A DNA stretch of 64,000 nucleotides, from the NCBI RefSeq assembly GCF_037908215.1, contig NZ_JBBLZC010000007.1, forward strand, positions 124,001 through 188,000. The letters run 5' to 3'. A model generated the notes under the pieces. It was not told where the DNA came from. It worked only from the letters and a program-made list of their open reading frames with translations, and ran no database searches. A program made the position numbers and the translations under genes. Positions 17,301 to 26,641 of the stretch are shown here, piece by piece; the first letter of the stretch is position 1, and each line of letters starts with the position of its first letter. This stretch comes from Benzoatithermus flavus. GTDB taxonomy: Bacteria; Pseudomonadota; Alphaproteobacteria; Geminicoccales; Geminicoccaceae.

Positions 17301-17322
17301 CCTCGCCGCTCCCGGGCCGGTG

Positions 17323-18321
17323 CTACTGCTGCGTGGACTGGTAGTCCTTCACCTGCAGCCTGCCCTCGATGATCGCCTGCCTCGCTTCCTCGAGCTTCGC
17401 CTGGATATCGGGGGTCAGGATGTCGCGGTTGTACTCGTCGACGGCATAGCCGACGCCCTCCTCCTTGAGGCCGAGGCTGAGCGCACCCGGCTTCCAGGTG
17501 CCTTCCTTCGCATCCTTGAAGGCGTTGTAGACCGCGACGTCCACCCGCTTGACCATCGAGGTCAGGACGCTACCCGGATGGAGATAGTTCTGGTTGCTGT
17601 CGACGCCGATCGAGTACTTCTTCTTGTCGGCCGCGGCTTCGAGCGCACCCAAACCCGCCTGGCCGGCAGCGGCGTAGATCACGTCCGCCCCCTGGTCGAT
17701 CTGCGAGATCGCGAGCTCCTTCGCCCGCGACACGTCGGTCCAGGCCGCAGGCGTGGTGCCGGTATAGTTCTGGATCACCTGGCCGTTCGGGTTGACGTGC
17801 TTTACACCCTGCTCGTAGCCGAACGCGAAGTTCCGGATCAGCGGGATGTCCATCCCGCCTACGAATCCGACCTTGCCGGTCCGGCTCTTGAGCGCTGCCG
17901 CCATGCCGACGAGGAAGCTGCCCTCGTGCTCCTTGAACACGACGGACTGGATGTTGGGCTTGTTCTCCATCGTGTAGTCGATGATGACGAACTTCTTGTC
18001 GGGGAACTCGGCCGCTACCTTCTCGAGCGGGGTCGCGAAGGCGAAGCCCACCGCCACCACGATGTCGGAGCGCTGCGCCATGCGCCGCAGCGCCTGGTCG
18101 CGCTGGCCCTCGTTCGTCACCTCGAACTCGGCATAAGGGATGCCGGTCTCGGCCTTGAACTTCTCGGCCCCGCGATAGGCGGCCTCGTTGAACGACTTGT
18201 CGAACTTGCCGCCCATGTCGAAGATGACGGCCGGCTTGAACTCGGCCGATTCGGCCGTAGCCGCCGCCGTCCCGGCGCCGATGACGCCCAGGATCGCCAG
18301 TGCCTTGAGGATCGCACGCAT
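17323..18321 (-). CDS. BMP family (purine nucleoside-type) periplasmic binding protein
   Basis: 332-residue secreted solute-binding protein of the BMP/PnrA family. Seen: signal peptide (MRAILKALAILGVIGAGT, cleavage likely after the Ala-rich stretch near residue 23), then VIFDMGGKFDKSFNEAAYRG, the conserved N-terminal binding motif with Asp and Phe that stack a nucleoside base. No lipobox Cys, so it is probably soluble in the periplasm. First gene of the uptake locus; the presence of nucleoside-degrading enzymes downstream supports nucleosides as the ligand rather than the simple sugars or autoinducers bound by some relatives. Confidence 0.9.
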   Translation of the reverse strand: MRAILKALAILGVIGAGTAAATAESAEFKPAVIFDMGGKFDKSFNEAAYRGAEKFKAETGIPYAEFEVTNEGQRDQALRRMAQRSDIVVAVGFAFATPLEKVAAEFPDKKFVIIDYTMENKPNIQSVVFKEHEGSFLVGMAAALKSRTGKVGFVGGMDIPLIRNFAFGYEQGVKHVNPNGQVIQNYTGTTPAAWTDVSRAKELAISQIDQGADVIYAAAGQAGLGALEAAADKKKYSIGVDSNQNYLHPGSVLTSMVKRVDVAVYNAFKDAKEGTWKPGALSLGLKEEGVGYAVDEYNRDILTPDIQAKLEEARQAIIEGRLQVKDYQSTQQ

Positions 18322-18398
18322 CGTTGCCCCGCCTCTCCCGTGTGCCTCGGCACGAACGGTAAGGGGCGGCTGCGGAATTGCAAGGGAAAGCCGGTGCG

Positions 18399-21395
18399 CT
18401 ACCGGAGCGCTCCGGCCAGCGCCTCGGCGATGTGGAGCGTCTTGCGATCGCTACCCTGCTCGATCTGCTCGCGGCAACTGAAGCCGTCGGCGAGGACGAG
18501 CGTGGCACCGTCGGCTTGTCGTACTGCGGGCAGCAGCACGCGCTCGGCGAGCATCCTGGAAGCCTCGTACTTCTCGGCCTCGAAGCCGAACGAGCCCGCC
18601 ATCCCGCAGCAGCCGGACGGCAGGACGCGGTAGTCGAGCCCGAGCCGCTCCAGAAGACGCCGCTCGGCGCCGACATCGAGCACCGCATGATGGTGGCAGT
18701 GGACCTGCACCAGCGCCGTCTTGCCGTCGAGCCTCGGCAGCTTCGCGTCGCCGGCCTCGCGCTCCAGGAGCTCGCTGAAGAACAGGCTCTGCCGGCCGAG
18801 CTTCTGCGCGAGGCGGTCGTGCGGGAACAGGCCCGGCAGCTCGTCGCGGAACGAGGCGAGGCAGGCGGGCTCGAGCCCGACCAGCGGCACCCCGGCCTCG
18901 ATCTCCGTGCGCAGAGACTCGAGCGTCCGGCGCCAGAGCTGCTTCGCCGTGTCCAGCATTCCCCAGTCGTAGAGCGGCCGGCCGCAGCACAGGGGCTGCT
19001 CGGGGATCGTGACCTCGAAGCCCGCGACCTCGAGCACCCTGGTCGCCGCGATCGCGGTCTCGGGGCGGAAATGGTTGTTGAACGTGTCGGGCCACAAGAT
19101 CACGCGCCGGCCCCGCTTGCGCCGCTCCGGCCGGTGCTCCTCGAACCAGCCCCGGAAGGTCTGGCTGGCATAGCGCGGCAGGCGCCTCTCTTGCGCGATC
19201 CCGCCCGCCCATTTCACCACGGCCGAGAGGCCGGGCGTCTGGGTGAAGGCGTTGGCGAGCCAGGGCACGGCGCCTGCCACCCGCGACCAGCGGTGGATCA
19301 GCCCCATGGAGTAGGCCGCGCGCGGCCGCAGCCTGCCGGCATAATGGTGCGCGCGGAACTCGGCCTTGTAGGTCGCCATGTCGACGTTGACCGGGCAGTC
19401 GCTTTTGCAGCCCTTGCAGCCGAGGCACCAGTCGAGCGCATCCTCGATCGCATCGCTCTTCCAGCCTTCCCGTAAAGGATCGCCCCGCATCATCTCGAAC
19501 AGGAGATGTCCCCGGCCGCGGGTGGAGTAGCGCTCCTCGCGCGTCGCCATGTAGCTCGGGCACATGACGCCGTGCTCGGTCGTGTGCCGGCGGCACTCGC
19601 CCACGCCGACGCAGCGCATCGCCGCGTGCGCGAAGCTGCCGTGATCGTCCTTGTAGGCGAAGTAGGTCTCGAGCTTCGGCGGCTGGTACTCGGGTCCGAG
19701 CCTGAGGTTCGAGGTGATGGGATAGGGATCCACCACCTTGCCCGGATTCATCTTGCCCTCCGGATCCCAGATGGCCTTGAATTCCCGGAAGGCTGCGATC
19801 AGTTCCGGTCCGTACATCTTCTCGAGGAGAGCCGCCTTCGACTGTCCGTCACCGTGCTCGCCCGAGATCGACCCGCCGTAGCGCACGACGAGATCGGCCC
19901 CTTCGTCCAGGAACTGCCGCCACTTCCTGATCCCGTCCTCGGTGCGCAGGCCGAAATTGATCCGGCAGTGGATGCAGCCGTCGCCGAAATGGCCGTAGAG
20001 GACCGAGTCGTAGCCGTATTTGTGGAACAGCGCCTCGAGGTCGCGTAGATAGTCCCCGACTTTGTCCGGCGGGACGGCGGTATCCTCCCAGCCCTCCCAG
20101 GCCTCGGGGTGCTTCGGCACGAAGGCGGTGGCACCCAGTCCCGAGCGGCGCACGAGCCAGATCCGCTCCTGCTGCGCCTTGTCCCTGAGGAGTTTCATCG
20201 ACGGCGCATCGGGGAGCCCCTTCAGCTCCGCCATGAGCTCTTGCGCCTTCTCGGCTGCCTCGTCCTCGCTCTCGCCGCCGAACTCGGCCAGAAGCCAGCC
20301 CTTGCCCTCGGGGAGATCCTTGATGTCCTCCTCGTGCAGATGCTTGATGTGCATGAAGTCGAGCAGCATCTGGTCCATGCCCTCGAGCCCCAGGGGCTCA
20401 TGGGAGAGGACCTGCGGGACGTGATCGCCCGCCTCGTAGACCGAGGGATAGCCCAGGACCAGGAGCATGCGCACGGGTGGGCTCGGCACGAGGTCGAGCT
20501 CGGCTTCCAGGATGGCGACACAGGTGCCCTCGCTGCCGACGAGTGCTCGCGCCACGTGGCAGCCGTTCTCGGGCAGAAGGTCGTCGAGGTTGTAGCCCGA
20601 GACGCGCCGCGGGATCTTGGGATAGCGTTCGCGGACGAGGTTGGCGTAGCGCTGCCGCAGCTCGTCCAGGCGGCGGTAGATCTCGCCCCGCCTGCCGCCC
20701 GCGGCGACGATCGCGCGCAGCTCCTCCTCGCTCGTAGGACCCACCCGCATCCGCAGCCCGTCATAGGTCAGGATCTCGAGCGAGCGTACATTGTCGGCGG
20801 TCCGCCCGGCATAGACGGAGTGGACGCCGCACGAGTTGTTGCCGAGCATCCCGCCCAGCGTGTTGTGATCGTGGGTCGAGGGGTCGGGACCGAAGGTGAG
20901 ATGGTGCTTCTCGGCGGCGTTCCTGAGATCGTCCAGCACGCAGCCCGGCTCGACCCGCGCCCGCCGCCCCTTCGGGTCGAGCTCGAGGACGCGGTTCAGG
21001 TATTTCGACCAGTCCACCACCACGGCGACGTTGCAGCACTGCCCGCACAGGCTGGTGCCGCCGCCGCGCGAGAGGAACGGCACCTGGTGCTCGCGGCAGA
21101 TCCGCATGGTCTTGACCACGTCGTCGATCGTCTTCGGGATCACCACCCCGATCGGCACCTGGCGGTAGTTCGAGGAATCGGTGGCGTAGAGCGCCCGGCT
21201 GCCGGCATCGAACCGCACCTCGCCCTGGATCGCGGCACGAAGCGCCGCCACGAGCCCCGGATGGCCCTTCACCGCATCGGCATCGGCCTCGGCGGCGATG
21301 CGGCCCGTGGACGAGCGGCGGAGCACGCGTATCCAGCGCTGCCGCCCGCCGTTCACGATCTCGCTGGACCAGCCGCTCGGAATGCCACGCGCCAT
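18399..21395 (-). CDS. FAD-binding 2-hydroxyacid dehydrogenase with Fe-S and CCG domains (YdiJ/GlcD-GlcF-like)
   Basis: 998-residue fused flavoprotein. Order: FAD-binding PCMH domain (about 50-280; TDSSNYRQ, FLSRGGGTSLCGQ), FAD-linked oxidase C-terminal domain (HFGDGCIHCRINF), a ferredoxin-like 4Fe-4S region (CLGCKGCKSDCP, near 665), and a C-terminal CCG domain (CCGRPLYDWG, PSGCCGMAGSFG). Such fusions, like E. coli YdiJ, oxidise D-2-hydroxyacids (2-hydroxyglutarate, lactate or similar) and pass electrons on. Start ATG 21395. It follows the enolase-superfamily gene by 18 bases and probably acts on a 2-hydroxyacid made in that pathway. Exact substrate unknown. Confidence 0.9.
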   Translation of the reverse strand: MARGIPSGWSSEIVNGGRQRWIRVLRRSSTGRIAAEADADAVKGHPGLVAALRAAIQGEVRFDAGSRALYATDSSNYRQVPIGVVIPKTIDDVVKTMRICREHQVPFLSRGGGTSLCGQCCNVAVVVDWSKYLNRVLELDPKGRRARVEPGCVLDDLRNAAEKHHLTFGPDPSTHDHNTLGGMLGNNSCGVHSVYAGRTADNVRSLEILTYDGLRMRVGPTSEEELRAIVAAGGRRGEIYRRLDELRQRYANLVRERYPKIPRRVSGYNLDDLLPENGCHVARALVGSEGTCVAILEAELDLVPSPPVRMLLVLGYPSVYEAGDHVPQVLSHEPLGLEGMDQMLLDFMHIKHLHEEDIKDLPEGKGWLLAEFGGESEDEAAEKAQELMAELKGLPDAPSMKLLRDKAQQERIWLVRRSGLGATAFVPKHPEAWEGWEDTAVPPDKVGDYLRDLEALFHKYGYDSVLYGHFGDGCIHCRINFGLRTEDGIRKWRQFLDEGADLVVRYGGSISGEHGDGQSKAALLEKMYGPELIAAFREFKAIWDPEGKMNPGKVVDPYPITSNLRLGPEYQPPKLETYFAYKDDHGSFAHAAMRCVGVGECRRHTTEHGVMCPSYMATREERYSTRGRGHLLFEMMRGDPLREGWKSDAIEDALDWCLGCKGCKSDCPVNVDMATYKAEFRAHHYAGRLRPRAAYSMGLIHRWSRVAGAVPWLANAFTQTPGLSAVVKWAGGIAQERRLPRYASQTFRGWFEEHRPERRKRGRRVILWPDTFNNHFRPETAIAATRVLEVAGFEVTIPEQPLCCGRPLYDWGMLDTAKQLWRRTLESLRTEIEAGVPLVGLEPACLASFRDELPGLFPHDRLAQKLGRQSLFFSELLEREAGDAKLPRLDGKTALVQVHCHHHAVLDVGAERRLLERLGLDYRVLPSGCCGMAGSFGFEAEKYEASRMLAERVLLPAVRQADGATLVLADGFSCREQIEQGSDRKTLHIAEALAGALR

Positions 21396-21413
21396 GGATG
21401 TTCTCCCCCTTGC

Positions 21414-22517
21414 TCAGGCGGCGAAGCGCTCCGCGTCCGCTCGCTTGAAGGCGAGCCCGTTGCCGGGACGGCCGAGATCGGGGCGGATCAGGCCGCCCTT
21501 CGGCTCGGGCGCGCCGTCGAACAGCATGGCCTCGATCCGGGCGTGGTCGTGGAACCACTCGATGTGGCGCAAGCGTGGTGCTGTGCAGCAGACCGCGAGA
21601 TGGAATGCCGGTGCGGTATGCGCCGAGAGCGGCAGACCATGCGCATCCGCCAGGGCCGCCGCCTTGAGGAAGCCCGTGATCCCGCCGCAGCGCGTCGCAT
21701 CCGCCTGCAGCACGTCGACCGCACCCGCCTCCAGCATCCGCCGGAAATAGAACGGATCGTAGCCATATTCCCCGGCCGCGATCTCGAGCCCGGCCGGCCC
21801 CTGGTCGCGTAAGAGCCGCAGGCCTTCGAGATCGTCGCTCGAAACCGGCTCCTCGAACCAGGTGACACCCATCCCGGCGAACCGTTCGGCGAACCAGAGC
21901 GCCTGCTTCCTGGTGAGCGCACCGTTCGCGTCTACCATGAGCTCCGCACCGGTGCCCGCGATCGCCGCGAGCGCCACCTGCGCCCGGTCGAGATCGCGCG
22001 AAGGTTCGCTGCCGATCTTCATCTTCACCCAGCGGCAGCCGAGATCCCTCGCCCAGCCGCCGAGCTGTTCCTCGAGCCGCTCGTCGGAATAGGTCGTGAA
22101 CCCGCCGCTGCCGTAGATCGGCACCGCGTCCCTGGCCTTGCCCAGGAGCGAGGCGAGCGGCACGTCCAGAAGCCGCGCCTTCAGGTCCCAGAGTGCCCCG
22201 TCCACGGCCGAGATCGCGGTGGCGGCGAGCCCGCGCCAGCCGATGTTGCGCACGACCCTCACCATCGCCTCCCAGTGCCGCGGCACGGCGAAGGCATCGC
22301 CGCCGCTGACGATCGGCACGAGCACGCGCTCGATCAGGCCGGCGGCCGTGGCGTGGGTGTAGCTGTAGCCTAGCCCGGTCCGTCCGCCGGCCACGGCCTC
22401 GACCAGAACGAGCGTGGTCTCGCTCCAGGCGATGGTGCCGTCCGCTTCGGGCGCGTCGGTCGGGACGGTGTAGGCGCGTGCCCCGACGCGCTCGATCGCT
22501 GCCGCGTCAGCCGCCAT
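21414..22517 (-). CDS. enolase-superfamily (mandelate racemase/muconate lactonizing type) enzyme
   Basis: 367-residue enzyme with an N-terminal capping domain and a C-terminal TIM barrel. Seen: VKMKIG (Lys-x-Lys base), metal ligands in LMVDANGA, FEEPV and AAGEY, and SAHTAP, whose His could be the opposite-face acid/base. This pattern fits acid-sugar dehydratases or racemases, but substrate cannot be deduced. Located between the TPP enzyme and the FAD dehydrogenase, with gaps of 13 and 18 bases, so one transcript is likely. It may dehydrate or epimerise an acid that the FAD enzyme or TPP enzyme then handles. Confidence 0.88.
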   Translation of the reverse strand: MAADAAAIERVGARAYTVPTDAPEADGTIAWSETTLVLVEAVAGGRTGLGYSYTHATAAGLIERVLVPIVSGGDAFAVPRHWEAMVRVVRNIGWRGLAATAISAVDGALWDLKARLLDVPLASLLGKARDAVPIYGSGGFTTYSDERLEEQLGGWARDLGCRWVKMKIGSEPSRDLDRAQVALAAIAGTGAELMVDANGALTRKQALWFAERFAGMGVTWFEEPVSSDDLEGLRLLRDQGPAGLEIAAGEYGYDPFYFRRMLEAGAVDVLQADATRCGGITGFLKAAALADAHGLPLSAHTAPAFHLAVCCTAPRLRHIEWFHDHARIEAMLFDGAPEPKGGLIRPDLGRPGNGLAFKRADAERFAA

Positions 22518-22530
22518 GACACGTCCGCCC

Positions 22531-24285
22531 TCACACCAGCTCGCGCACCTTGTCGGCCGCCACGGTGAGCGCGATCTTGCCGCGGTTGGGCGTGCCGCGG
22601 GCGAGCGCCTCCGCGAAGTGCGCCGCCTGCTTTACGTCGATCCGCGGCGGCATCGGCGGCTCGTGCGGGTCGACCACGGCCTCGATCACGCCCGGCCCCG
22701 GTGTCATGAGCGCCTCACGCAGGATCTCGCCGCACCGGGCCGGGTCCTCGATCCGCCAGCCGTTCACCCCCATGCCGCGCGCCACGGTCACGAAGTCGAT
22801 CGGCTGCAGCTCGCAGACATATTCCGGGTTGCCCAGGAACACCATCTGTTCCCACTTGATCTGGCCCAGCACGTTGTTCTTGATGACGATCACCTTCACG
22901 TCGAGCCCGTACTTGGCGCAGGTCGCGAGCTCGCCGATCAGCATGGTGAGGCCGCCGTCGCCCACGAACGCCACCACCTGCCGCTGCGGATAGGCCGTGG
23001 CCGCCGCGATGGCATAAGGCAGGCCGCAGGCCATGGTGGCTAGGTTGCCCGAACACGAGAACTGCATCGAGCCGCGCATCGTGACGTGCCGCGCCACCCA
23101 GGTCGTGATGGTGCCGGAATCGGTGGCGAGGATGGCATCGTCGCGCAAAAGCTTGTTCAGCTCGTGTGCCACCACCTGCGGCTTCATCGGCACGTCGGTG
23201 CGCGTGCCGCGCTCCTCCATCAGCGCCCGCCACTCCTTCATCCCGGCCTGCGCCGTCTCGAGGAAGGAGCGGTCGGTGTGGTGCTCGAGCCGCGGCAGCA
23301 GCATCTGCAACGAGCGCGCCGCATCGCCCACGAGCGCCGCCTCGACCGGATAGCGCAAGCCCACCCGCTTGGGATCGAGCTCGATCTGGATACCGCGCGC
23401 CTGGCCGGGCTTGGGGTAGTATTCGATATAAGGGAAGCTGCTGCCGACGATGAGAAGGGCGTCGCAGTTCTCCATCGCGTCCTGCGAGGGCCGGGTGCCG
23501 AGAAGGCCGATGCCGCCCGTGGCATAAGGGCTGTCGTCGGGGATCGCACCCTTGCCGAGGAGAGGGGTCACCACCGGCGCTCCGAGGCGCTCCGCCACCG
23601 CCAGAAGCTCGCTCCTGGCCCCCAGAGCTCCGCGTCCGGCGAGGATGCAGGGCTTCCTGCTCGCGTTCAGGATCGCCGCCGCGCGTGCCACCTGGTCCTC
23701 GCCCGGTACATGGGCGCCCAGCGCGAACAGATCGGCGACATGGCCCGGCAGGTTGCGCTTGGCGCGCAGATCCTTGCCCACGGGCTCGGACTGGATGTCG
23801 ACCGGGATCGTGACGTGCGCCACGCCGCGACAGGCGAGCGCCGTGCGGCAGGCGAGCTCGACCACGTTCTCGACGTGTGCCGCCCCCATGATCCGGGTGT
23901 TGTAGACCGCGACGTCCATGAACAGCTTGTCGAGCTCGACGTCCTGCTGGGTGAAGGTGCTCAAGAGGTCGTGAAACTGGAGTCCGGTGATCGCGAGCAC
24001 CGGTGCGCCGTCGAGCTTCGCGTCATAGAGCCCGTTCAGGAGATGGATGCCGCCCGGCCCCGAGGTGGCGAGGCAGACGCCGAGCCGGCCGGTCCATTTC
24101 GCGTAGCCGGTGGCCATGAAGGCGGCAGCCTCCTCGTGGCGCACCTGGACGAAGCGGATCCGGTCCTGGCGCGTGCGCAAGGATTCGATGACGCCGTTGA
24201 TGCCGTCGCCGGGAATGCCGAAGATCGTGTCCACCCCCCAGTCGATCAGCGTCTCGACCAGGATGTCGCCGGCGGTCGTGGCCAT
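22531..24285 (-). CDS. TPP-dependent pyruvate oxidase/acetolactate synthase-like enzyme
   Basis: 584-residue three-domain thiamine-diphosphate enzyme. Seen: the activating Glu in RHEEAAAFMATGYAK (about 48-62), GIPGDGINGVIE at the start, and the TPP/Mg motif FVGDGGLTMLIGEL ending in NN (VIVIKNN). Closest recognisable types are pyruvate oxidase (PoxB-like) and related 2-oxoacid decarboxylases. I cannot assign the substrate: the middle domain's FAD-binding signature is not certain by eye. It is the first gene of a three-gene unit with an enolase-superfamily enzyme and an FAD dehydrogenase. Confidence 0.87.
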   Translation of the reverse strand: MATTAGDILVETLIDWGVDTIFGIPGDGINGVIESLRTRQDRIRFVQVRHEEAAAFMATGYAKWTGRLGVCLATSGPGGIHLLNGLYDAKLDGAPVLAITGLQFHDLLSTFTQQDVELDKLFMDVAVYNTRIMGAAHVENVVELACRTALACRGVAHVTIPVDIQSEPVGKDLRAKRNLPGHVADLFALGAHVPGEDQVARAAAILNASRKPCILAGRGALGARSELLAVAERLGAPVVTPLLGKGAIPDDSPYATGGIGLLGTRPSQDAMENCDALLIVGSSFPYIEYYPKPGQARGIQIELDPKRVGLRYPVEAALVGDAARSLQMLLPRLEHHTDRSFLETAQAGMKEWRALMEERGTRTDVPMKPQVVAHELNKLLRDDAILATDSGTITTWVARHVTMRGSMQFSCSGNLATMACGLPYAIAAATAYPQRQVVAFVGDGGLTMLIGELATCAKYGLDVKVIVIKNNVLGQIKWEQMVFLGNPEYVCELQPIDFVTVARGMGVNGWRIEDPARCGEILREALMTPGPGVIEAVVDPHEPPMPPRIDVKQAAHFAEALARGTPNRGKIALTVAADKVRELV

Positions 24286-24473
24286 GGTCGCTTCTCCTCG
24301 CCAAAAAACGGGCTCCTGAAGGTCGCGGCAGGAAGCTTTGCGGAAGTCGCGGTGGAGCTTGGAGCGCTATTGTCCGGTTAACCCAGGCGGCGTTCGGCCC
24401 GTTCCTGGGGCGGAGGTTAAATCGACGTCAGCTTCGGGGAACGCGGCCGGCAGTTGAGCGATAGGAGATGACG

Positions 24474-24914
24474 ATGAAGTGCAGGCTGCTCGACACGAGC
24501 CCGTCCGGCCTCAGAACCCTCGTCGCGGTGTTCGATACCGGCGACGAGGTCATGGCGGGCCTGAAGGAGCTCGCCACGAAAGAGAAGCTGACCGCAGCGC
24601 AGCTTTCCGCCATCGGTGCGTTCGTGAAGGCCGAGCTCGCCTATTTCGACTGGGACAAGAAGCAGTACCAGCCGATCCGGGTCGACGAGCAGGTCGAGGT
24701 CGCCTCGATGCTGGGCGACATCGGCGTCGACGACGGCGGCGCGCCGGCGCTGCACGTCCATCTCGTCCTCGGCCGCCGCGACGGCAGCGCGGTTGCCGGT
24801 CACCTCGTCGAGGCCACGGTGCGCCCGACTCTCGAGGTCGTGATCACCGAGACCCCGGCCCACCTCCACCGCCGGCAGGACCCCGCGACCGGCCTCGCCC
24901 TGATCCGGTTCTAG
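24474..24914 (+). CDS. PPC/DUF296 domain protein
   Basis: 146-residue single-domain protein of the PPC (DUF296) family, which forms trimers and, in plants, is part of AT-hook DNA-binding proteins; bacterial members are largely uncharacterised and may bind DNA or a metal. Seen: LLDTSPSGLRTLVAVFDTGDEV, SAIGAFVKAELAYFD and HVHLVLGRRDGSAVAGHL, whose His pair is a candidate metal site. Of two ATGs (24468, 24474) the second is six bases after AGGAG and is chosen. Divergent from the TPP enzyme gene across about 190 bases. Confidence 0.85.
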   Translation: MKCRLLDTSPSGLRTLVAVFDTGDEVMAGLKELATKEKLTAAQLSAIGAFVKAELAYFDWDKKQYQPIRVDEQVEVASMLGDIGVDDGGAPALHVHLVLGRRDGSAVAGHLVEATVRPTLEVVITETPAHLHRRQDPATGLALIRF

Positions 24915-25027
24915 GTCGTGCCGCTGGAGGGGTGCCGGCCGAGCGCCCGGCGTGGCTCGCGCGCGGGCTCGGGCGCAACTCCCGTCTTCAGCACCTGTTA
25001 CAGGCGATCCACCCTGGGAGATCAGCC

Positions 25028-25600
25028 TTGGCCCTCGAGCTCCACGTCATTCTCAGCAGCACCCGTCCGGGTCGGGTCGGCGCCACCGTCGCGCATTGGT
25101 TCCATGGCCTCGCCGTCGAGCACGGGAAGTTCGACGTCGAGCTGGTCGATCTCGCCGCGTTCGACCTGCCCGTCTACGACGAGCCCCGGCATCCCGTGCT
25201 CCAGCAGTACGAGCACGAGCACACCAAGCGCTGGGCGGCCAGCGTGGCGGCCGCGGATGCCTTCGTGTTCGTCACCCCGGAATACAATTACGGCCCCACA
25301 CCCGCCCTCCTGAACGCGCTCGACTACGTCTACAAGGAGTGGAACTACAAGCCGGCCGCTTTCGTCAGCTACGGCGGCATCTCGGGCGGCATCAGGGCGG
25401 TGCAGATCACCAAGCACACCCTGACCACGCTCAAGATGGTACCGCTGGTCGAGGCGGTAGCGATCCCGATGGTCGCGCAGCACCTGGACGAGAACAGGCA
25501 GTTCAAGCCCGGCGATGTGCACATCAGTTCCGCCAGGACCATGCTCGACGAGCTCCTGCGTTGGGCGGAGGCGCTGAAGCCCATGCGGAACCCGGCCTAG
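25028..25600 (+). CDS. NAD(P)H-dependent FMN reductase
   Basis: 190-residue flavodoxin-like reductase that transfers hydride from NAD(P)H to FMN. Seen: the phosphate-binding start ILSSTRPGRVG and the conserved TPEYNYGPTPALLNALDY segment. A TTG start at 25028 is chosen because GGGAG lies seven bases before it and the family's N-terminus begins immediately after. Its TAG stop shares the palindrome CTAG with the stop of the convergent LysR gene. Role probably flavin supply or stress tolerance; no partner oxygenase is nearby. Confidence 0.85.
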   Translation: MALELHVILSSTRPGRVGATVAHWFHGLAVEHGKFDVELVDLAAFDLPVYDEPRHPVLQQYEHEHTKRWAASVAAADAFVFVTPEYNYGPTPALLNALDYVYKEWNYKPAAFVSYGGISGGIRAVQITKHTLTTLKMVPLVEAVAIPMVAQHLDENRQFKPGDVHISSARTMLDELLRWAEALKPMRNPA

Positions 25601-26529
25601 GCGTTCGTTCCCGCGGTGACGAGCCGCGATTTCGCCGCCTCCACCTCCAGCCAGGCGAGGAACGCCGCCACGCGCGGGTTGGCGGCGTGTCCCTCGGGTG
25701 TCACCACGTAATAGGCGTAATCCGCCGGCCGGCTCTCGGTGAACGGCCGCACCAGCCTTCCGGCCGCGAGATCGTCGGCGCAGAGTCCGCTCCGGCCCAG
25801 CGCCACACCGAGGCCGCGCAGCGCCGCTTCCATCAGCATGGTGGCGTCCGTGAAGCCGGGGCCGCGGTCGGCATCGATCCTGCTCACCCCGGCGTCGCGC
25901 AGCCAGTGGCGCCAGTAGAGCGAAGGCTCCTCGCCCGTGAGCGCACGGTCGTGGAGGAGCGTGTGATGGCGCAGGTCGTCGAGCCGGCGCAAGGGATGAC
26001 GGCCGGCGAGAAGGCTGGGCGCGCAGACCGGAAACACCTCCTCGGTGAGCAACAATCGGGTGTCCAGCCCCGGATAGATCCCCTTACCGTAGCGGATGCC
26101 GAGATCGACGTCCTCGCGGGCGAAGTCGACGCTTCTGAGCTCGCTCCTGACCGTCACCTCGATCTCGGGATAGGTCTCGATGAATCCGCCCAGGCGCGGC
26201 ATCAGCCAGCGGGCGGCGAAGGAAGGGATCACGGAGATGACCAGCGGACCGGCGCGCTCACCGCCGCGCATGTCTTCGACCGCACGCGCGAGATGCGCGA
26301 ACGCCTTCTCGAGCTCGGGCAGCGCCCGCCGTGCCGCCTCGCTCACCACGAGCCCGCGCGGCAGCCGCCGGAACAGCGCGACCCCGAGATCGGCCTCGAG
26401 CTGCCGGATCTGCTGGCTGACCGCGGCCGGGGTCACGGCGAGCTCGTCGGCGGCCTTGGCGAAGCTGCCATGGCGTGCCGCGGCCTCGAAAACGCGCAAG
26501 GCATGGAGCGGCGGCAGACGGCGCTGCAT
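25597..26529 (-). CDS. LysR family regulator, GcvA type
   Basis: 310-residue LysR-type transcription factor. The N-terminal winged helix-turn-helix begins RRLPPLHALRVFEAAARHGSFAKAADEL in the GcvA style (given here in parts: RRLPPLHALRVFEAAA and AADELAVTPAAVSQQI), followed by an effector-binding domain. Start ATG 26529. It is divergent from a small DUF1127 gene 112 bases away, a pairing often seen in alphaproteobacteria, and probably controls that gene and itself from the shared intergenic region. Its effector is unknown. Confidence 0.9.
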   Translation of the reverse strand: MQRRLPPLHALRVFEAAARHGSFAKAADELAVTPAAVSQQIRQLEADLGVALFRRLPRGLVVSEAARRALPELEKAFAHLARAVEDMRGGERAGPLVISVIPSFAARWLMPRLGGFIETYPEIEVTVRSELRSVDFAREDVDLGIRYGKGIYPGLDTRLLLTEEVFPVCAPSLLAGRHPLRRLDDLRHHTLLHDRALTGEEPSLYWRHWLRDAGVSRIDADRGPGFTDATMLMEAALRGLGVALGRSGLCADDLAAGRLVRPFTESRPADYAYYVVTPEGHAANPRVAAFLAWLEVEAAKSRLVTAGTNA

Positions 26530-26641
26530 CGGATGACCAAGTACCGCTAATCCTTAGCCTCAGATTTTATCGTTTGAGGCCGAGCAAGTCTAATCCTACC
26601 TTCTGCTCGTTCCCCCGAACATCCCCGAAGGGAGCCGGACG

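Noticed and set aside
3302..21820. Rare TTA leucine codons, often before CGN arginine codons (for example near 8808, 10707, 16313, 19471, 21807)
   Set aside because: At least one case (near 3302) precedes a Gly codon instead, and the count is too small to claim a codon-context rule by eye.
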